Source of the DNA: a virus
IMG/VR virus record: IMGVR_UViG_3300042923_000266
Location: 1-20,289 of that record
Reading direction: 5' to 3' (one strand)
DNA length: 20,289 nucleotides
The notes below the pieces were generated by a model, which saw nothing but the letters and a program-made list of their open reading frames with translations, ran no database searches and had not been told where the DNA came from. The translations under genes were made by a program, and so were the position numbers. Positions 7,250 to 15,291 of the stretch are shown here, piece after piece. Every line of letters begins with the position of its first letter. The first letter of the stretch is position 1.

Positions 7250-7914
7250 TAACCGATATCGAAAATGCGCTGACCGACCGGCTACGTCGTGGGCTGGGCG
7301 AAATGGTCTGGGACGTCACCAGCTACGCCGGGGAGCTGGACGACGATATAGGGAAAATTATTCACCGTCTGCCCGGGGCGTGGGTAACTTTCGGCGGCAT
7401 TGTGAAAACCGAACCCTACAGTCTTTCCCGGCAGAGGTGGAAAACCACCGGGCGGTTCGTGGTTGTGGTCGGCGACTACAACACCCGCAACGAGGAAAGC
7501 ACCCGACACGGCGGCACGAACCTGAACGAAGTCGGGACCAACCTGCTGGTCGAGTCGGTCCGTCGTCTGATTACCGGTCAGGATTTAGGGCTGAAAATTA
7601 AGGAGTTCACGCCGGGCCGCGTGCGGACGCTGTTTAACACCAGCGTGGAAGAAAAGGCCGTGTCTGTATTTGCCTGTGAGTTCGACACGGTCTGGATGGA
7701 AAACGCGCTGGAGAATGGCCGATGGCCAGAACGCTCGAACAGCCCGGACTCTCCAGACGTGGCGTTTAACGTGTACCGGGGCGAACTGTCCGACCCGTAC
7801 CCGGACCTCCTGCGCGTGGGGATGCGATATCACCAGCCGGGAACCCCTCCGGCAGACGACCCGACAGACCTGGTGGAAGTGAGGAAAAAAGAAGATGGCA
7901 CAAATCAAGGTTAA
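7246..7914 (+). CDS. Mu gp37-like protein (DUF1834), TTG start
   Basis: The 222-residue protein starts MITDIENALTDRLRRGLGE, the usual opening of DUF1834 proteins. In this slot they are thought to act as tail terminator or neck components. The start codon is TTG at 7246, overlapping the stop of the previous gene (TTGA). The next in-frame ATG is at 7303 and would remove the conserved N-terminus, so TTG is preferred; GGGGG a few bases before can serve as a weak Shine-Dalgarno. The C-terminal 55 residues (PERSNSPDSP and after) are Pro/Asp-rich and probably disordered, and may be a lineage extension. The last 20 bases overlap the gp38-like gene. Confidence 0.8.
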   Translation: MITDIENALTDRLRRGLGEMVWDVTSYAGELDDDIGKIIHRLPGAWVTFGGIVKTEPYSLSRQRWKTTGRFVVVVGDYNTRNEESTRHGGTNLNEVGTNLLVESVRRLITGQDLGLKIKEFTPGRVRTLFNTSVEEKAVSVFACEFDTVWMENALENGRWPERSNSPDSPDVAFNVYRGELSDPYPDLLRVGMRYHQPGTPPADDPTDLVEVRKKEDGTNQG

Positions 7915-8161
7915 GGCCGCTCCCGGGCTGAAGTTTCCGATGGAGCGAAACGCGAAAAAACATATCACCGGCGAGGCGGTAACGGTCGAGAGTTCGGCCT
8001 ACTACCGCCGCGCTATTGCAGACGGCGATCTGGTTCTGGTGACTGAGGACAAAGGCGAAGTCGTCAGCCAGGACGCAGGAGAAGCACCGGCAGCGGCGGA
8101 AAGCAAAGACACCGCACCGGTCCAGACCAAGCAGCAAAAAAAGGCGGCTCCGAATGAGTGA
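7895..8161 (+). CDS. Mu gp38-like small protein (DUF2635)
   Basis: The 88-residue protein contains KVKAAPGLKFPMERN and VTVESSAYYRRAIADGDLVLV, the pattern of DUF2635 proteins that precede the tail sheath in Mu-like phages. Typical members are somewhat shorter; the extra length is the Ala/Lys-rich tail (EAPAAAESKDTAP and after), which looks disordered. It starts 20 bases inside the gp37-like gene and ends 8 bases inside the sheath gene. Its molecular role is not known to me. Position suggests that it takes part in tail assembly or in joining head and tail. Confidence 0.8.
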   Translation: MAQIKVKAAPGLKFPMERNAKKHITGEAVTVESSAYYRRAIADGDLVLVTEDKGEVVSQDAGEAPAAAESKDTAPVQTKQQKKAAPNE

Positions 8162-9575
8162 AATCCAGTTCGACACCATCCCGAACAGCATCCGTAAACC
8201 GGGCGTTTATATCGAGTTTAACACCCGTCTGGCGGTTAACACGTTACCGGGGAACCCTCAGCGCGTTCTGGTCATCGGGCCGATGTTAAGCACCGGCACG
8301 GCGGACCCGCTCACCGCTGTTTCTGTTTTCTCTGATGACGAAGCGGCCAGCTATTTCGGAGCCGGTTCACTCGCTGCCAGCATGGCCGCCGCTGCGATTA
8401 AGGCAAACAGCTATCTACAGCTGGACGTCATCGGCATTGAAGACGGCGACGCGGGCGTCAAGGCTGGCGGCGGCGTCACTATTCAGGGTACGGCCACCAA
8501 GACCGGGACCCTGTCCGTCTGGATTGCCGGGACGCAGGTCGCGGTCAATGTGGAAAGCGGCGACAAGCCCGAGACCATTATCCCGGCACTGGTGGCCGCA
8601 ATGCAGCAAATCCCGGAGCTGCTGGTCACTGGCGCGTATGACACCGAAAACAGCCAGTTAACCGTAGCCTGTCGCTCCAATGGCGAATGGGGGAACGGCA
8701 TCACGCTGAAGGCCAGCACCACCACCACCGGGCTGACGCTGACGGTCGTCCCGATGGCTGGCGGCGAAATGGATCCTGATATTCAGCCCGCACTGGATGC
8801 CGTTTTTGCTGCGGGTCATAACATCCTGATTTGTCCCTTCAGCACCGACGACGCGCTGGCGGCGCTCAGCGAGCACCTGACCAGCACCGGAAGCGCAATG
8901 GAACAGCGCGGCGCGGTCGGCTGCGCTGGCTGGACCGGTAGTCTCGGCACCGGGACGACGCTTGCAAGTAACGTGAACGACGGACGAGTCTCGATCCCGT
9001 GGTATCGCGGTTCGGTCATGCTGCCCGCGATTCTGGCCGCGACCTATGGCGCAGTGATGGCCAGCGAGGAAGACCCGGCCCGTCCGCTGAACACGCTCCC
9101 GCTGAACGGGATGGACGTCGTCAGCATGACCCAGCGCGAGGGACGGACGGAACAGGAGAACGCGCTCCACAACGGCCTCACGCCGATTGAAGTCGGCCCG
9201 GGGAACACGGTCCAGATTGTCCGCGCGATTAGCACGTATACGGTCAACGCTCAGGGCGTGGAAGACCCGGCGCTGCTGGATATTACGTCTATCCGCACCC
9301 TGGACTATACGCGCAAAGCCTGCCGCGACCGTATCAGCCAGCGGTTCCCGCGTGAAAAGCTCAGCACCCGCACCCCGCCGAAGGTACAAAGCGAGCTTTA
9401 CGACGTGCTGACGAAGCTGGAAGACGCGGAGATTCTGGAGAACGTGGCCGCCAACAAGGACAAGCTGATTGTCCAGAAAAGTGGCACTGACCCGAACCGC
9501 TGCGACGCTGTGATTCCTGCTGACGTGGTCAACGGTCTGCACGTCTTCGCGGGCCGCATCGATATGATTTTGTAA
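8154..9575 (+). CDS. L: Contractile tail sheath protein, Mu gpL-like
   Basis: The 473-residue protein has the sheath-family opening IPNSIRKPGVYIEFNTRLA (residues 9-27) and a C-terminal region with LDITSIRTLDYTRKACRDR and RFPREKLSTRTPP, where sheath subunits knit to each other through exchanged strands. It polymerises round the tube and contracts on infection. The middle (residues about 100-220) is a variable, Thr/Gly-rich insertion domain of the kind that decorates the outer surface. It starts 8 bases inside the gp38-like gene and is followed after 13 bases by the tube gene, the standard sheath-tube pair of contractile tails. Confidence 0.95.
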   Translation: MSEIQFDTIPNSIRKPGVYIEFNTRLAVNTLPGNPQRVLVIGPMLSTGTADPLTAVSVFSDDEAASYFGAGSLAASMAAAAIKANSYLQLDVIGIEDGDAGVKAGGGVTIQGTATKTGTLSVWIAGTQVAVNVESGDKPETIIPALVAAMQQIPELLVTGAYDTENSQLTVACRSNGEWGNGITLKASTTTTGLTLTVVPMAGGEMDPDIQPALDAVFAAGHNILICPFSTDDALAALSEHLTSTGSAMEQRGAVGCAGWTGSLGTGTTLASNVNDGRVSIPWYRGSVMLPAILAATYGAVMASEEDPARPLNTLPLNGMDVVSMTQREGRTEQENALHNGLTPIEVGPGNTVQIVRAISTYTVNAQGVEDPALLDITSIRTLDYTRKACRDRISQRFPREKLSTRTPPKVQSELYDVLTKLEDAEILENVAANKDKLIVQKSGTDPNRCDAVIPADVVNGLHVFAGRIDMIL

Positions 9576-9588
9576 GGAGGGACACAGC

Positions 9589-9963
9589 ATGGCTTTAGAA
9601 GAATACGTCGGCTCTATCGTCCTGGAAATCGACAGCCAGGAAATTGAGATCACCGACCTGGATGTTCAGGAAGTAACGGGCCGAAAACTGGTTAAGACGA
9701 TGAACAAAACCGGCAAGGCGAAAGGCTTTTCCCGTGGCATCGCCACCTATGAGCTGTCCGTCTCTGCGGTTATCCCGGATACAGACATCCCCGACTGGGC
9801 GAATCTGGAGGGCGTTAAGGTCTCCATTTATCCGCTCAATAACAGCGGCCAGCGGACCTCGTATCTGGATTGTTTCACGACCGAAGTCGGCGAGAAGTAT
9901 ACGGTCGATAACGAGGCCAAAATCGACATCAAGATGAACGCACTCAGCAAGGTTAACGCATGA
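9589..9963 (+). CDS. M: Tail tube protein, Mu gpM-like
   Basis: The 124-residue protein lies right after the sheath and has the length of Mu gpM. The segments EYVGSIVLEIDSQEIEITDL and MNKTGKAKGFSRGIATYELS match the beta-rich course of Mu-type tube proteins that stack as hexamer rings. Its ribosome binding site, AAGGAGGG, is the strongest in the window, fitting the copy number of a tube subunit. The stop overlaps the next start (ATGA), which couples tube and chaperone translation. Confidence 0.9.
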   Translation: MALEEYVGSIVLEIDSQEIEITDLDVQEVTGRKLVKTMNKTGKAKGFSRGIATYELSVSAVIPDTDIPDWANLEGVKVSIYPLNNSGQRTSYLDCFTTEVGEKYTVDNEAKIDIKMNALSKVNA

Positions 9964-10358
9964 CTCAGGTTAAGACAGAAACCGGAAAATTACTGGACGG
10001 GATCCCCTTTGGGGGGACCCTTCATATGGACTTTGAGATCCGTCTGCCTGTTATGCGCGATACCGGTCAGGCGCTGGAAGATGCCGAAGAACGCTATGGC
10101 GAGGTGACGGGCTTTATGGCGGATTCGTTTTACCGGTCCGCAGTCATGGCCAGCACGTTGATCCGTCTGGGGGATATCCCGAAGGAGGAGCTGACGGCGG
10201 AGCTGCTGCACGAGAACCTGACCAGTGACGATTACGACGTACTGGTGGCGGCCCGGGATAAGCTGAAGGCAAAGCGGAACGGCGGGAATCCCGGCTCGCC
10301 GGACTCCGCCTTGCCATCCTCGCCCTCGGGCGATGCGGCATCACCGAAGACCGAATAA
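9960..10358 (+). CDS. Tail assembly chaperone, Mu gp41-like, unshifted product
   Basis: The 132-residue frame-0 product carries the family core: FEIRLPVMRDTGQALEDAEERYG and IRLGDIPKEELTAELLHENLTSDDYDVLVAARDKLKAK. This matches the short tail assembly chaperones (E/gp41 type) that lie between tube and tape measure and bind the tape measure during tail assembly. After about residue 105 the frame-0 text becomes low complexity (NGGNPGSPDSALPSSPSGDA), in contrast to the good protein-like text in the -1 frame of the same DNA. That supports a programmed frameshift (see the fusion entry). It starts on the last bases of M and ends overlapping the ATG at 10358. Confidence 0.85.
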   Translation: MTQVKTETGKLLDGIPFGGTLHMDFEIRLPVMRDTGQALEDAEERYGEVTGFMADSFYRSAVMASTLIRLGDIPKEELTAELLHENLTSDDYDVLVAARDKLKAKRNGGNPGSPDSALPSSPSGDAASPKTE

Positions 10359-10516
10359 TGGCCATGAGCCGTCCAGAACTGGACGGCTATCTTGCCGCCC
10401 TCAGTAAGCTGAACGGCAACAGGCCAGGCAAAAAGGACCCCGCAGCACCTACCCACCAGTCGTTCAAATCCCGCCGTAACAAACGCAAAAAAGGGAAGCA
10501 AAAACATGGCCGGTAA
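9960..10516 (+). CDS. Tail assembly chaperone long form by probable -1 frameshift near 10271-10274 (gp41-41' type)
   Basis: The -1 frame is open from 10262 to the stop at 10514-10516. It reads LRLAILALGRCGITEDRIMAM followed by SRPELDGYLAALSKLNG, which resembles the C-terminal part of long tail chaperones. A slippery A-AAG sits at 10271-10274 (codons GCA AAG). It is followed after about five bases by a GC-rich hairpin with arms CGGCG (10280-10284) and CGCCG (10297-10301). A -1 slip there gives a product of about 185 residues: 105 from frame 0 and 80 from the -1 frame, with a strongly basic end (RRNKRKKGKQKHGR). Long and short forms are known in most long-tailed phages. The slip site is my best guess, not certain. 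Confidence 0.6.
10358..10516 (+). CDS. 52-codon ORF covering the end of the chaperone -1 frame
   Basis: An ATG at 10358 overlaps the gp41-like stop (TAATG) and opens 52 codons in the -1 frame, ending 11 bases inside the tape measure gene. It encodes SRPELDGYLAALSKLNG and a Lys/Arg-rich C-terminus. It could be translated alone by coupling. I think instead that it is the end of the frameshifted chaperone, because protein-like text in the same frame continues upstream of the ATG to 10262. It has no Shine-Dalgarno of its own. Confidence 0.35.
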   Translation: MAMSRPELDGYLAALSKLNGNRPGKKDPAAPTHQSFKSRRNKRKKGKQKHGR

Positions 10517-12734
10517 TTTCAAAGTTGGCATGACCCTGACCGCGAAGGATGACGCCTCGGCGGTACTGGTTAAGGGATTAAAACTCACCACCAAAGCCGC
10601 CACAGACGCGGAAAAGGCCGTCGAACGCGCGGGCAACGAACAGCAAAAAAGCAACGAAAAGAACGCGAGAAGCGCCAGAACGGCGGCGGAAGAATCCCGT
10701 CGCGCAGCTGTCGCCCGGGAGACTCTCGGCGTTCGTTCAGAACGCGCTATCCGTCGTGAAATCGACCAGACCATCGCCAGTTACAACCGCCTCACCCGGG
10801 CGGGCGTCGCTTCAGCCCGGGAACAGGATCGCGCCTTCAGGGCGATGAAAGACCGCGTCAAAGAACTGAAAACCGAGATGCGCGGTTACAGCCGGATGAA
10901 TGAAGCCAAACGAATCGGCGGAAATGCGCTCGCCATCACCGGAGGCATCGCTGCCGGTGGCGCGGTACTGGCGCAACCGGTAGCCCGTCAGATGGCCTAT
11001 GAGCGCAATCTCAGCATGATGGCCAATACAGCCTTTTCGGATGGCGGACAGGCTGGCCGACTCGCTGGCCGCACGAAACTGGCGGGAAGTATTCGCCAGT
11101 CCGTCAGTTATGGCGGGGGTACAAAAGAGGATGCCGCCGACGCGATGAATCAGATGCTGGCCAGCGGCGCGGTCACTTACGAAACAGCCAGCAAGTGGCT
11201 CCCGCAGCTGATGAAGTTCTCCACCGCCTCCGGCGCGTCAGCGGTCGACCTCGCCACGCTGGCCGTAAAAGGCAAGCAGGCGTTCGGCCTGACGGACGAA
11301 CAAATCCCCACCATGCTGAATATGTCCATCGCTGCCGGGAAAGCCGGGAACGTGGAGCTGAAGGACATGGCCAAATGGCTGGCCCCGCAGATGGCCGCCG
11401 CCGGTTCTGCCGGTATGAAGGGGATTGACGATTTTGGCAAGCTGCTGACGCTGAACGAGGCCGCAGGCATCACCGCAGGGAGTAGCGACGAGGCCGGGAA
11501 CAACGTCGTGAACCTGCTGGCAAAGCTCACCAGCCGCGAAGCCGCCGATTCTGCCGCCCGTATCAAAATTAATGGCCACGGAATTGACCTCCCCGGGACG
11601 CTGGCCAACGCCCGCGAAAAAGGGATAGACCCCATCGAGGCGTTCTCCCGGGTCGTGGACAAGGTTGTCGGCAGCGACAAGCGCTATCAGCAGCTACAGG
11701 CGAAGATGGCCGGGGCTAAAGACAACAGCGAAAAAAGCGCGATCATGGAGTCGATGGCCACCATGCTGGAAGGGAGCGCTGTCGGTCAGGTTATTGCCGA
11801 CCGTCAGGCCCTGATGGGGCTGCTGGCCTATCGCAATAACCCGGAATACCGGAAGCAGGTCGAAGCGCAAATCAATGAACAGCGGACTCTGCCCCAGGGT
11901 AAACGCGCCGGGGATGAAGACTTCGCTTTTATTGCAGGGACTAACGATTTCAAGATTGAACAGGCAAAGAACACGGCAGACTTCGCACAGATGGACAGCG
12001 TCAAAAAGCTGGCCGATATGGCTGGTTCAGCAGCTGAAGAAGTCAGCAAGCTGGGGCAGGAGTTCCCGGGCCTGACCACCGCCGTGGCCGGAGCGACGAC
12101 GGCCATTATGTCAATGACAGCCGCTGCCGTCGCGTTCTCGGGGCTGAAGTTTCTCACCGGGGGCGCAGCTGGCGCTGCCGGTGCAACGGGCGCAGGTGGC
12201 GCAGCAACCGCAGCGGCGACCGCTGCCGCTAAAGGCGGCTCCCTGCTGGGGACTGTAGGGAAGTTATTAGGCATCGGTGGCACGGCCACCGCGCTGGCCA
12301 CCATGACCACCCCGGAGGAAGACGCCGCCAGTAACGGCAGCGAGGAACGCTGGAAAGCGCTCCGCGCAAAATATCCGCAGAGCGTTATCGATGCCGCGCG
12401 TAAAAAATATCAGCCGTGGTATCAGTTCGGCGAAGGTTATTCCACCGAAAACGAACAATGGATCCAGCAGTATCTGGCCGACCAGCAGAACAGCGCCAGC
12501 AATGCCACCGTTTCCCCGGGTCAGGTTCTACCCTCCGCAGTACCGCCTGCAGGTGGATCAACCACACCAGCGGGTCAGAACGGCACAACCTCACCGCAGA
12601 CAGCGGCGGCAGCGCAACCGGCGCAACCGATGAACGTGACAACCCAGCTGGTCGTTGATAGTCATGTAATAGCCGAAGTTGTTAACAGCTACAACGTCCA
12701 GGACGGCAACCGTGGAACAGGAGGACCCCATTAA
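10506..12734 (+). CDS. Tail tape measure protein, Mu gp42-like
   Basis: At 742 residues this is the longest gene here and lies right after the chaperone pair, the universal place of the tape measure, which sets tail length. Residues about 20-130 are a charged, Ala-rich coiled coil. A hydrophobic Gly/Ala stretch follows at about 137-160 (ALAITGGIAAGGAVLA). A second, longer hydrophobic Ala/Gly region spans about 520-600 (TTAVAGATTAIMSMTAAAVA, then repeated GA/AT units), probably membrane-active during DNA injection. The C-terminal 80 residues are Pro/Gln/Ser-rich and then turn to a short beta-like end (VTTQLVVDSHVIAEVV). AAGGGAAG precedes the ATG. The stop overlaps the N start (TAATG). Confidence 0.92.
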   Translation: MAGNFKVGMTLTAKDDASAVLVKGLKLTTKAATDAEKAVERAGNEQQKSNEKNARSARTAAEESRRAAVARETLGVRSERAIRREIDQTIASYNRLTRAGVASAREQDRAFRAMKDRVKELKTEMRGYSRMNEAKRIGGNALAITGGIAAGGAVLAQPVARQMAYERNLSMMANTAFSDGGQAGRLAGRTKLAGSIRQSVSYGGGTKEDAADAMNQMLASGAVTYETASKWLPQLMKFSTASGASAVDLATLAVKGKQAFGLTDEQIPTMLNMSIAAGKAGNVELKDMAKWLAPQMAAAGSAGMKGIDDFGKLLTLNEAAGITAGSSDEAGNNVVNLLAKLTSREAADSAARIKINGHGIDLPGTLANAREKGIDPIEAFSRVVDKVVGSDKRYQQLQAKMAGAKDNSEKSAIMESMATMLEGSAVGQVIADRQALMGLLAYRNNPEYRKQVEAQINEQRTLPQGKRAGDEDFAFIAGTNDFKIEQAKNTADFAQMDSVKKLADMAGSAAEEVSKLGQEFPGLTTAVAGATTAIMSMTAAAVAFSGLKFLTGGAAGAAGATGAGGAATAAATAAAKGGSLLGTVGKLLGIGGTATALATMTTPEEDAASNGSEERWKALRAKYPQSVIDAARKKYQPWYQFGEGYSTENEQWIQQYLADQQNSASNATVSPGQVLPSAVPPAGGSTTPAGQNGTTSPQTAAAAQPAQPMNVTTQLVVDSHVIAEVVNSYNVQDGNRGTGGPH

Positions 12735-14086
12735 TGGGATGGGCCGAGAACTTACAGCAGGCATCGTTCAGGGGCGTCCCGTTTGACGTGACCGCCACCG
12801 ATGAACAAGTCAGCCGCGACCATGCGGCGTATGAGTACCCGAACGTCGACGGCGCAGACCTGAAAGACCTCGGGCGCAAGGCGCGTCCCTTTCGCCTGAC
12901 CGCCTTTATCTGGGGGGATACTTACGAATATAAGCTCCAGTCCCTGATAGCGGCGCTGGACACTCCGGGCGACGGCGAGCTGATTCACCCGGTCTACGGT
13001 TCTGTCCCATCGGTCATCGTTACGGGGTACGGCGTCCGCCATGAGGCTGAGAACGTCGACAGCTGCACCGTCGAGCTGAATTTTCTGGAGAACCGCACCG
13101 GCACGAAGCTGTTCGCCAGTCCGCTCCCTGAAATGTTCGGCGCGTCGCTGTTTGACGAGCTGGACGCCCTGACCGCTGCGCTGGGGGAGTTTTTCGACGC
13201 TGTCACCGCACCTTTAAAGACAATTAACAGCCTGGTTAAACGCGCCAAAACGGTGGAATCAACGCTGATTAATACGCTGTTAACGTTTGAAAGTGACGTG
13301 AAATTTACGACCGAACAGGTCGTGGCGCTGGCGGAGAGTCCGGCGCAGTTTATCGCCGCACTGAGCAGCGTTCTGGAGGTTCACACCTCAAACGTGGCCA
13401 GCTCCGTCCCTGCGCTGGCATCCTCCGCGCCGGTGACGACTATCGGGCTGTCCAGCCCGACCCCGGACGTGGCCACGTCATCGACCGTTATCACCAGCTG
13501 GAACGAAATCACGGACGACATGGACGAGCTGGTCGCGCTGCCGGTCTCGTTCGTCAATGGCGACACCACGCCGACAGTGGCGCTCCCTGTCGGGTCAGTC
13601 GTTTCAGATGTGGCGGACGTCACGGTGGCGTATTCTGTCGCCGCTGTGACCGAGCTGGCCAGCTCCGCCGCCGCTATTTTGTCCGACGACGCGCAGTCCG
13701 GGCTACTGACGCCGGACGATATTGAGAAACTGGTCGACGACGTCCGCACGCGGATCCAGTCCTCCATTGACCAGCTCCGCACTCGTTACGAACCCGCCCG
13801 GGAGCTGATTACCGAGACGACCTCCCCGGTCGGGATCCAGTGGCTTGAACTGGTCGAGGGGCTGAAGAACATCGCGCTGGCCCTTCAGGACTTAGGGCTG
13901 CTTGTTCTGTCCCGCCGTCCACCTCTGACGCGTAAGACCGTCAGGGCTGACAGCTGCCTGCACCTGCTTGCCCATTTATGGTATGGCGACCACAGCCGCG
14001 CCACTGAGCTGCAACGCCTGAACCCACAGGTTCGGGATCCGAATCAAATCACAACAGGGATGGTCTTAAATGCCTACGCAAAATAA
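12734..14086 (+). CDS. N: Tail/baseplate protein of the DNA circularization N family, Mu gpN-like
   Basis: The 450-residue protein has the N-terminal DNA_circ_N region (residues about 5-105: FRGVPFDVTATDEQVSRDHA through GYGVRHEAENVDSCTVELNF). The family name is historical; in Mu, N is a tail protein at the tube-baseplate junction. The last 48 residues (CLHLLAHLWYGDHSRATELQ and on to NPNQ-like DPNQITTGMVL) resemble a LysM-like or tail X-type module. Between them, residues about 220-310 are unusually rich in Ser, Thr, Val and Ala and look like a low-complexity linker. It overlaps the tape measure by one base and P by 17 bases. Confidence 0.87.
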   Translation: MGWAENLQQASFRGVPFDVTATDEQVSRDHAAYEYPNVDGADLKDLGRKARPFRLTAFIWGDTYEYKLQSLIAALDTPGDGELIHPVYGSVPSVIVTGYGVRHEAENVDSCTVELNFLENRTGTKLFASPLPEMFGASLFDELDALTAALGEFFDAVTAPLKTINSLVKRAKTVESTLINTLLTFESDVKFTTEQVVALAESPAQFIAALSSVLEVHTSNVASSVPALASSAPVTTIGLSSPTPDVATSSTVITSWNEITDDMDELVALPVSFVNGDTTPTVALPVGSVVSDVADVTVAYSVAAVTELASSAAAILSDDAQSGLLTPDDIEKLVDDVRTRIQSSIDQLRTRYEPARELITETTSPVGIQWLELVEGLKNIALALQDLGLLVLSRRPPLTRKTVRADSCLHLLAHLWYGDHSRATELQRLNPQVRDPNQITTGMVLNAYAK

Positions 14087-15281
14087 CGCGACGGACGACG
14101 ACAAAATCAGCCTGGTCATCGGCGGCAAAGCCCACACGGACTGGTCCAGCTACCGCATCGACAGCGATTTTCTGAAGCCCGCAGACGGCTGGCAGCTGAT
14201 GCTGGGACTGCCCGATAAGATTTTCCCGGCGGAGGTCGTCCGGGGCGCGGTGATTAAATTACAGGTCGGCGGCGAGACTATTCTCAGCGGCAGAATTGAC
14301 ACCGTCCGCCGTATTGTCTCCCGCCAGACCTATTCGCTGGCCCTGACGGGGCGGGATGATGCCGCCATTCTGGTCGATTGCTCCGCGCCGATATTCAGCG
14401 CGAACCAGCTCACTCTGGACGAAGTCATCGAAAAAATTGTCAGACCGCTGGGGATCCGAAATATCCGTATACAGGCCGAAAACGCCCCGCGTAACGATAA
14501 AGTCACCATCGAGCCGGGAACCCGGGCATGGGATGCACTGGAAAAGGCCGCCGCCGGTCGCGGTCTCTGGCCGTGGTTCGAGCCGGACGGGACACTTGTC
14601 GTCGGCGGGCCGGACTACTCCACCGAACCGGTGGCGACCCTTGTCCTGAAGAACGACGGGACCGGGAACAACGTCCTGACGCTTGAAGAAAACCGCTCAA
14701 TTAACGGCTGTTTTTCAGAACTGACCGCGCTGGCACAGGGCCACGCCCGCCACGCCGACAGCAAAAGCAGCACAGCGCCGCTCCCTATGGATATCTGGAA
14801 CGATGACGGAAGCGTCAGACTGATGGCCAGCAGCGACGAGGGGAGCAGCGATGGCCTGACCGGGTCAAATGCCATGAAGGCCGTGGCCACGGATCCGACC
14901 GTGTCGTACTACCGGCCCCAGATAATCACCATCGGGGACACTAACAACAAAGAACAGGTCGACTACAGGGCTAAAAAAGCCATGAGCGATGCCCGTCTGT
15001 CCGGCTGGGATATCAGCGCGGAGGTGGCAGGCCACCGCACCGCCGGAGGCGTTCTCTGGCAACCCGGGCAGCGGGTCCATATTGTCAGCGAACCGCACGG
15101 TCTGGACGCCGTTTTTTTTCTGATGGGTCGCCAGTTCAGCGGGGGCCGCAGCGGCAAGACGACAAGCCTTCGCTTTAAGGAGGACGGAGTCTGGATCCCC
15201 GACGCGTTCCCGCGTGAGAAAAAACGCCGCCACCGCCGTGGCAGGAAAGGCAAGAACGACGTCGCCGTGGTGGATGTCTGA
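14070..15281 (+). CDS. P: Baseplate hub protein, Mu gpP (gp44)-like
   Basis: The 403-residue protein follows N and precedes the spike, as Mu P does. It has the hub-type course seen in Mu gp44 and P2 D: an N-terminal SLVIGGKAHTDWSSYRIDSD, a barrel-like region VVRGAVIKLQVGGETILSG, and YSLALTGRDDAAILVDCSAP. A late YRAKKAMSDARLSGWDISAE block is also typical. The hub forms a trimeric ring that holds the tube and spike. The C-terminus has a strongly basic tail (residues about 380-395, EKKRRHRRGRKGK). The start lies 17 bases inside N. Confidence 0.87.
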   Translation: MPTQNNATDDDKISLVIGGKAHTDWSSYRIDSDFLKPADGWQLMLGLPDKIFPAEVVRGAVIKLQVGGETILSGRIDTVRRIVSRQTYSLALTGRDDAAILVDCSAPIFSANQLTLDEVIEKIVRPLGIRNIRIQAENAPRNDKVTIEPGTRAWDALEKAAAGRGLWPWFEPDGTLVVGGPDYSTEPVATLVLKNDGTGNNVLTLEENRSINGCFSELTALAQGHARHADSKSSTAPLPMDIWNDDGSVRLMASSDEGSSDGLTGSNAMKAVATDPTVSYYRPQIITIGDTNNKEQVDYRAKKAMSDARLSGWDISAEVAGHRTAGGVLWQPGQRVHIVSEPHGLDAVFFLMGRQFSGGRSGKTTSLRFKEDGVWIPDAFPREKKRRHRRGRKGKNDVAVVDV

Positions 15282-15291
15282 GGACTTAATT

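Noticed and set aside
8658-9653. 331-codon open frame on the minus strand opposite the sheath gene
   Set aside because: It is a shadow of L: high GC at third positions keeps the antisense frame open. The text is rich in Arg/Val/His repeats with no domain, and it would run through two genes of a conserved operon.
15214-15291. Upstream ATG at 15214 as the start of gp45
   Set aside because: It lies inside P, has no ribosome binding site, and adds 26 residues not typical of spike proteins; ATG 15292 has GAGG at the right distance.
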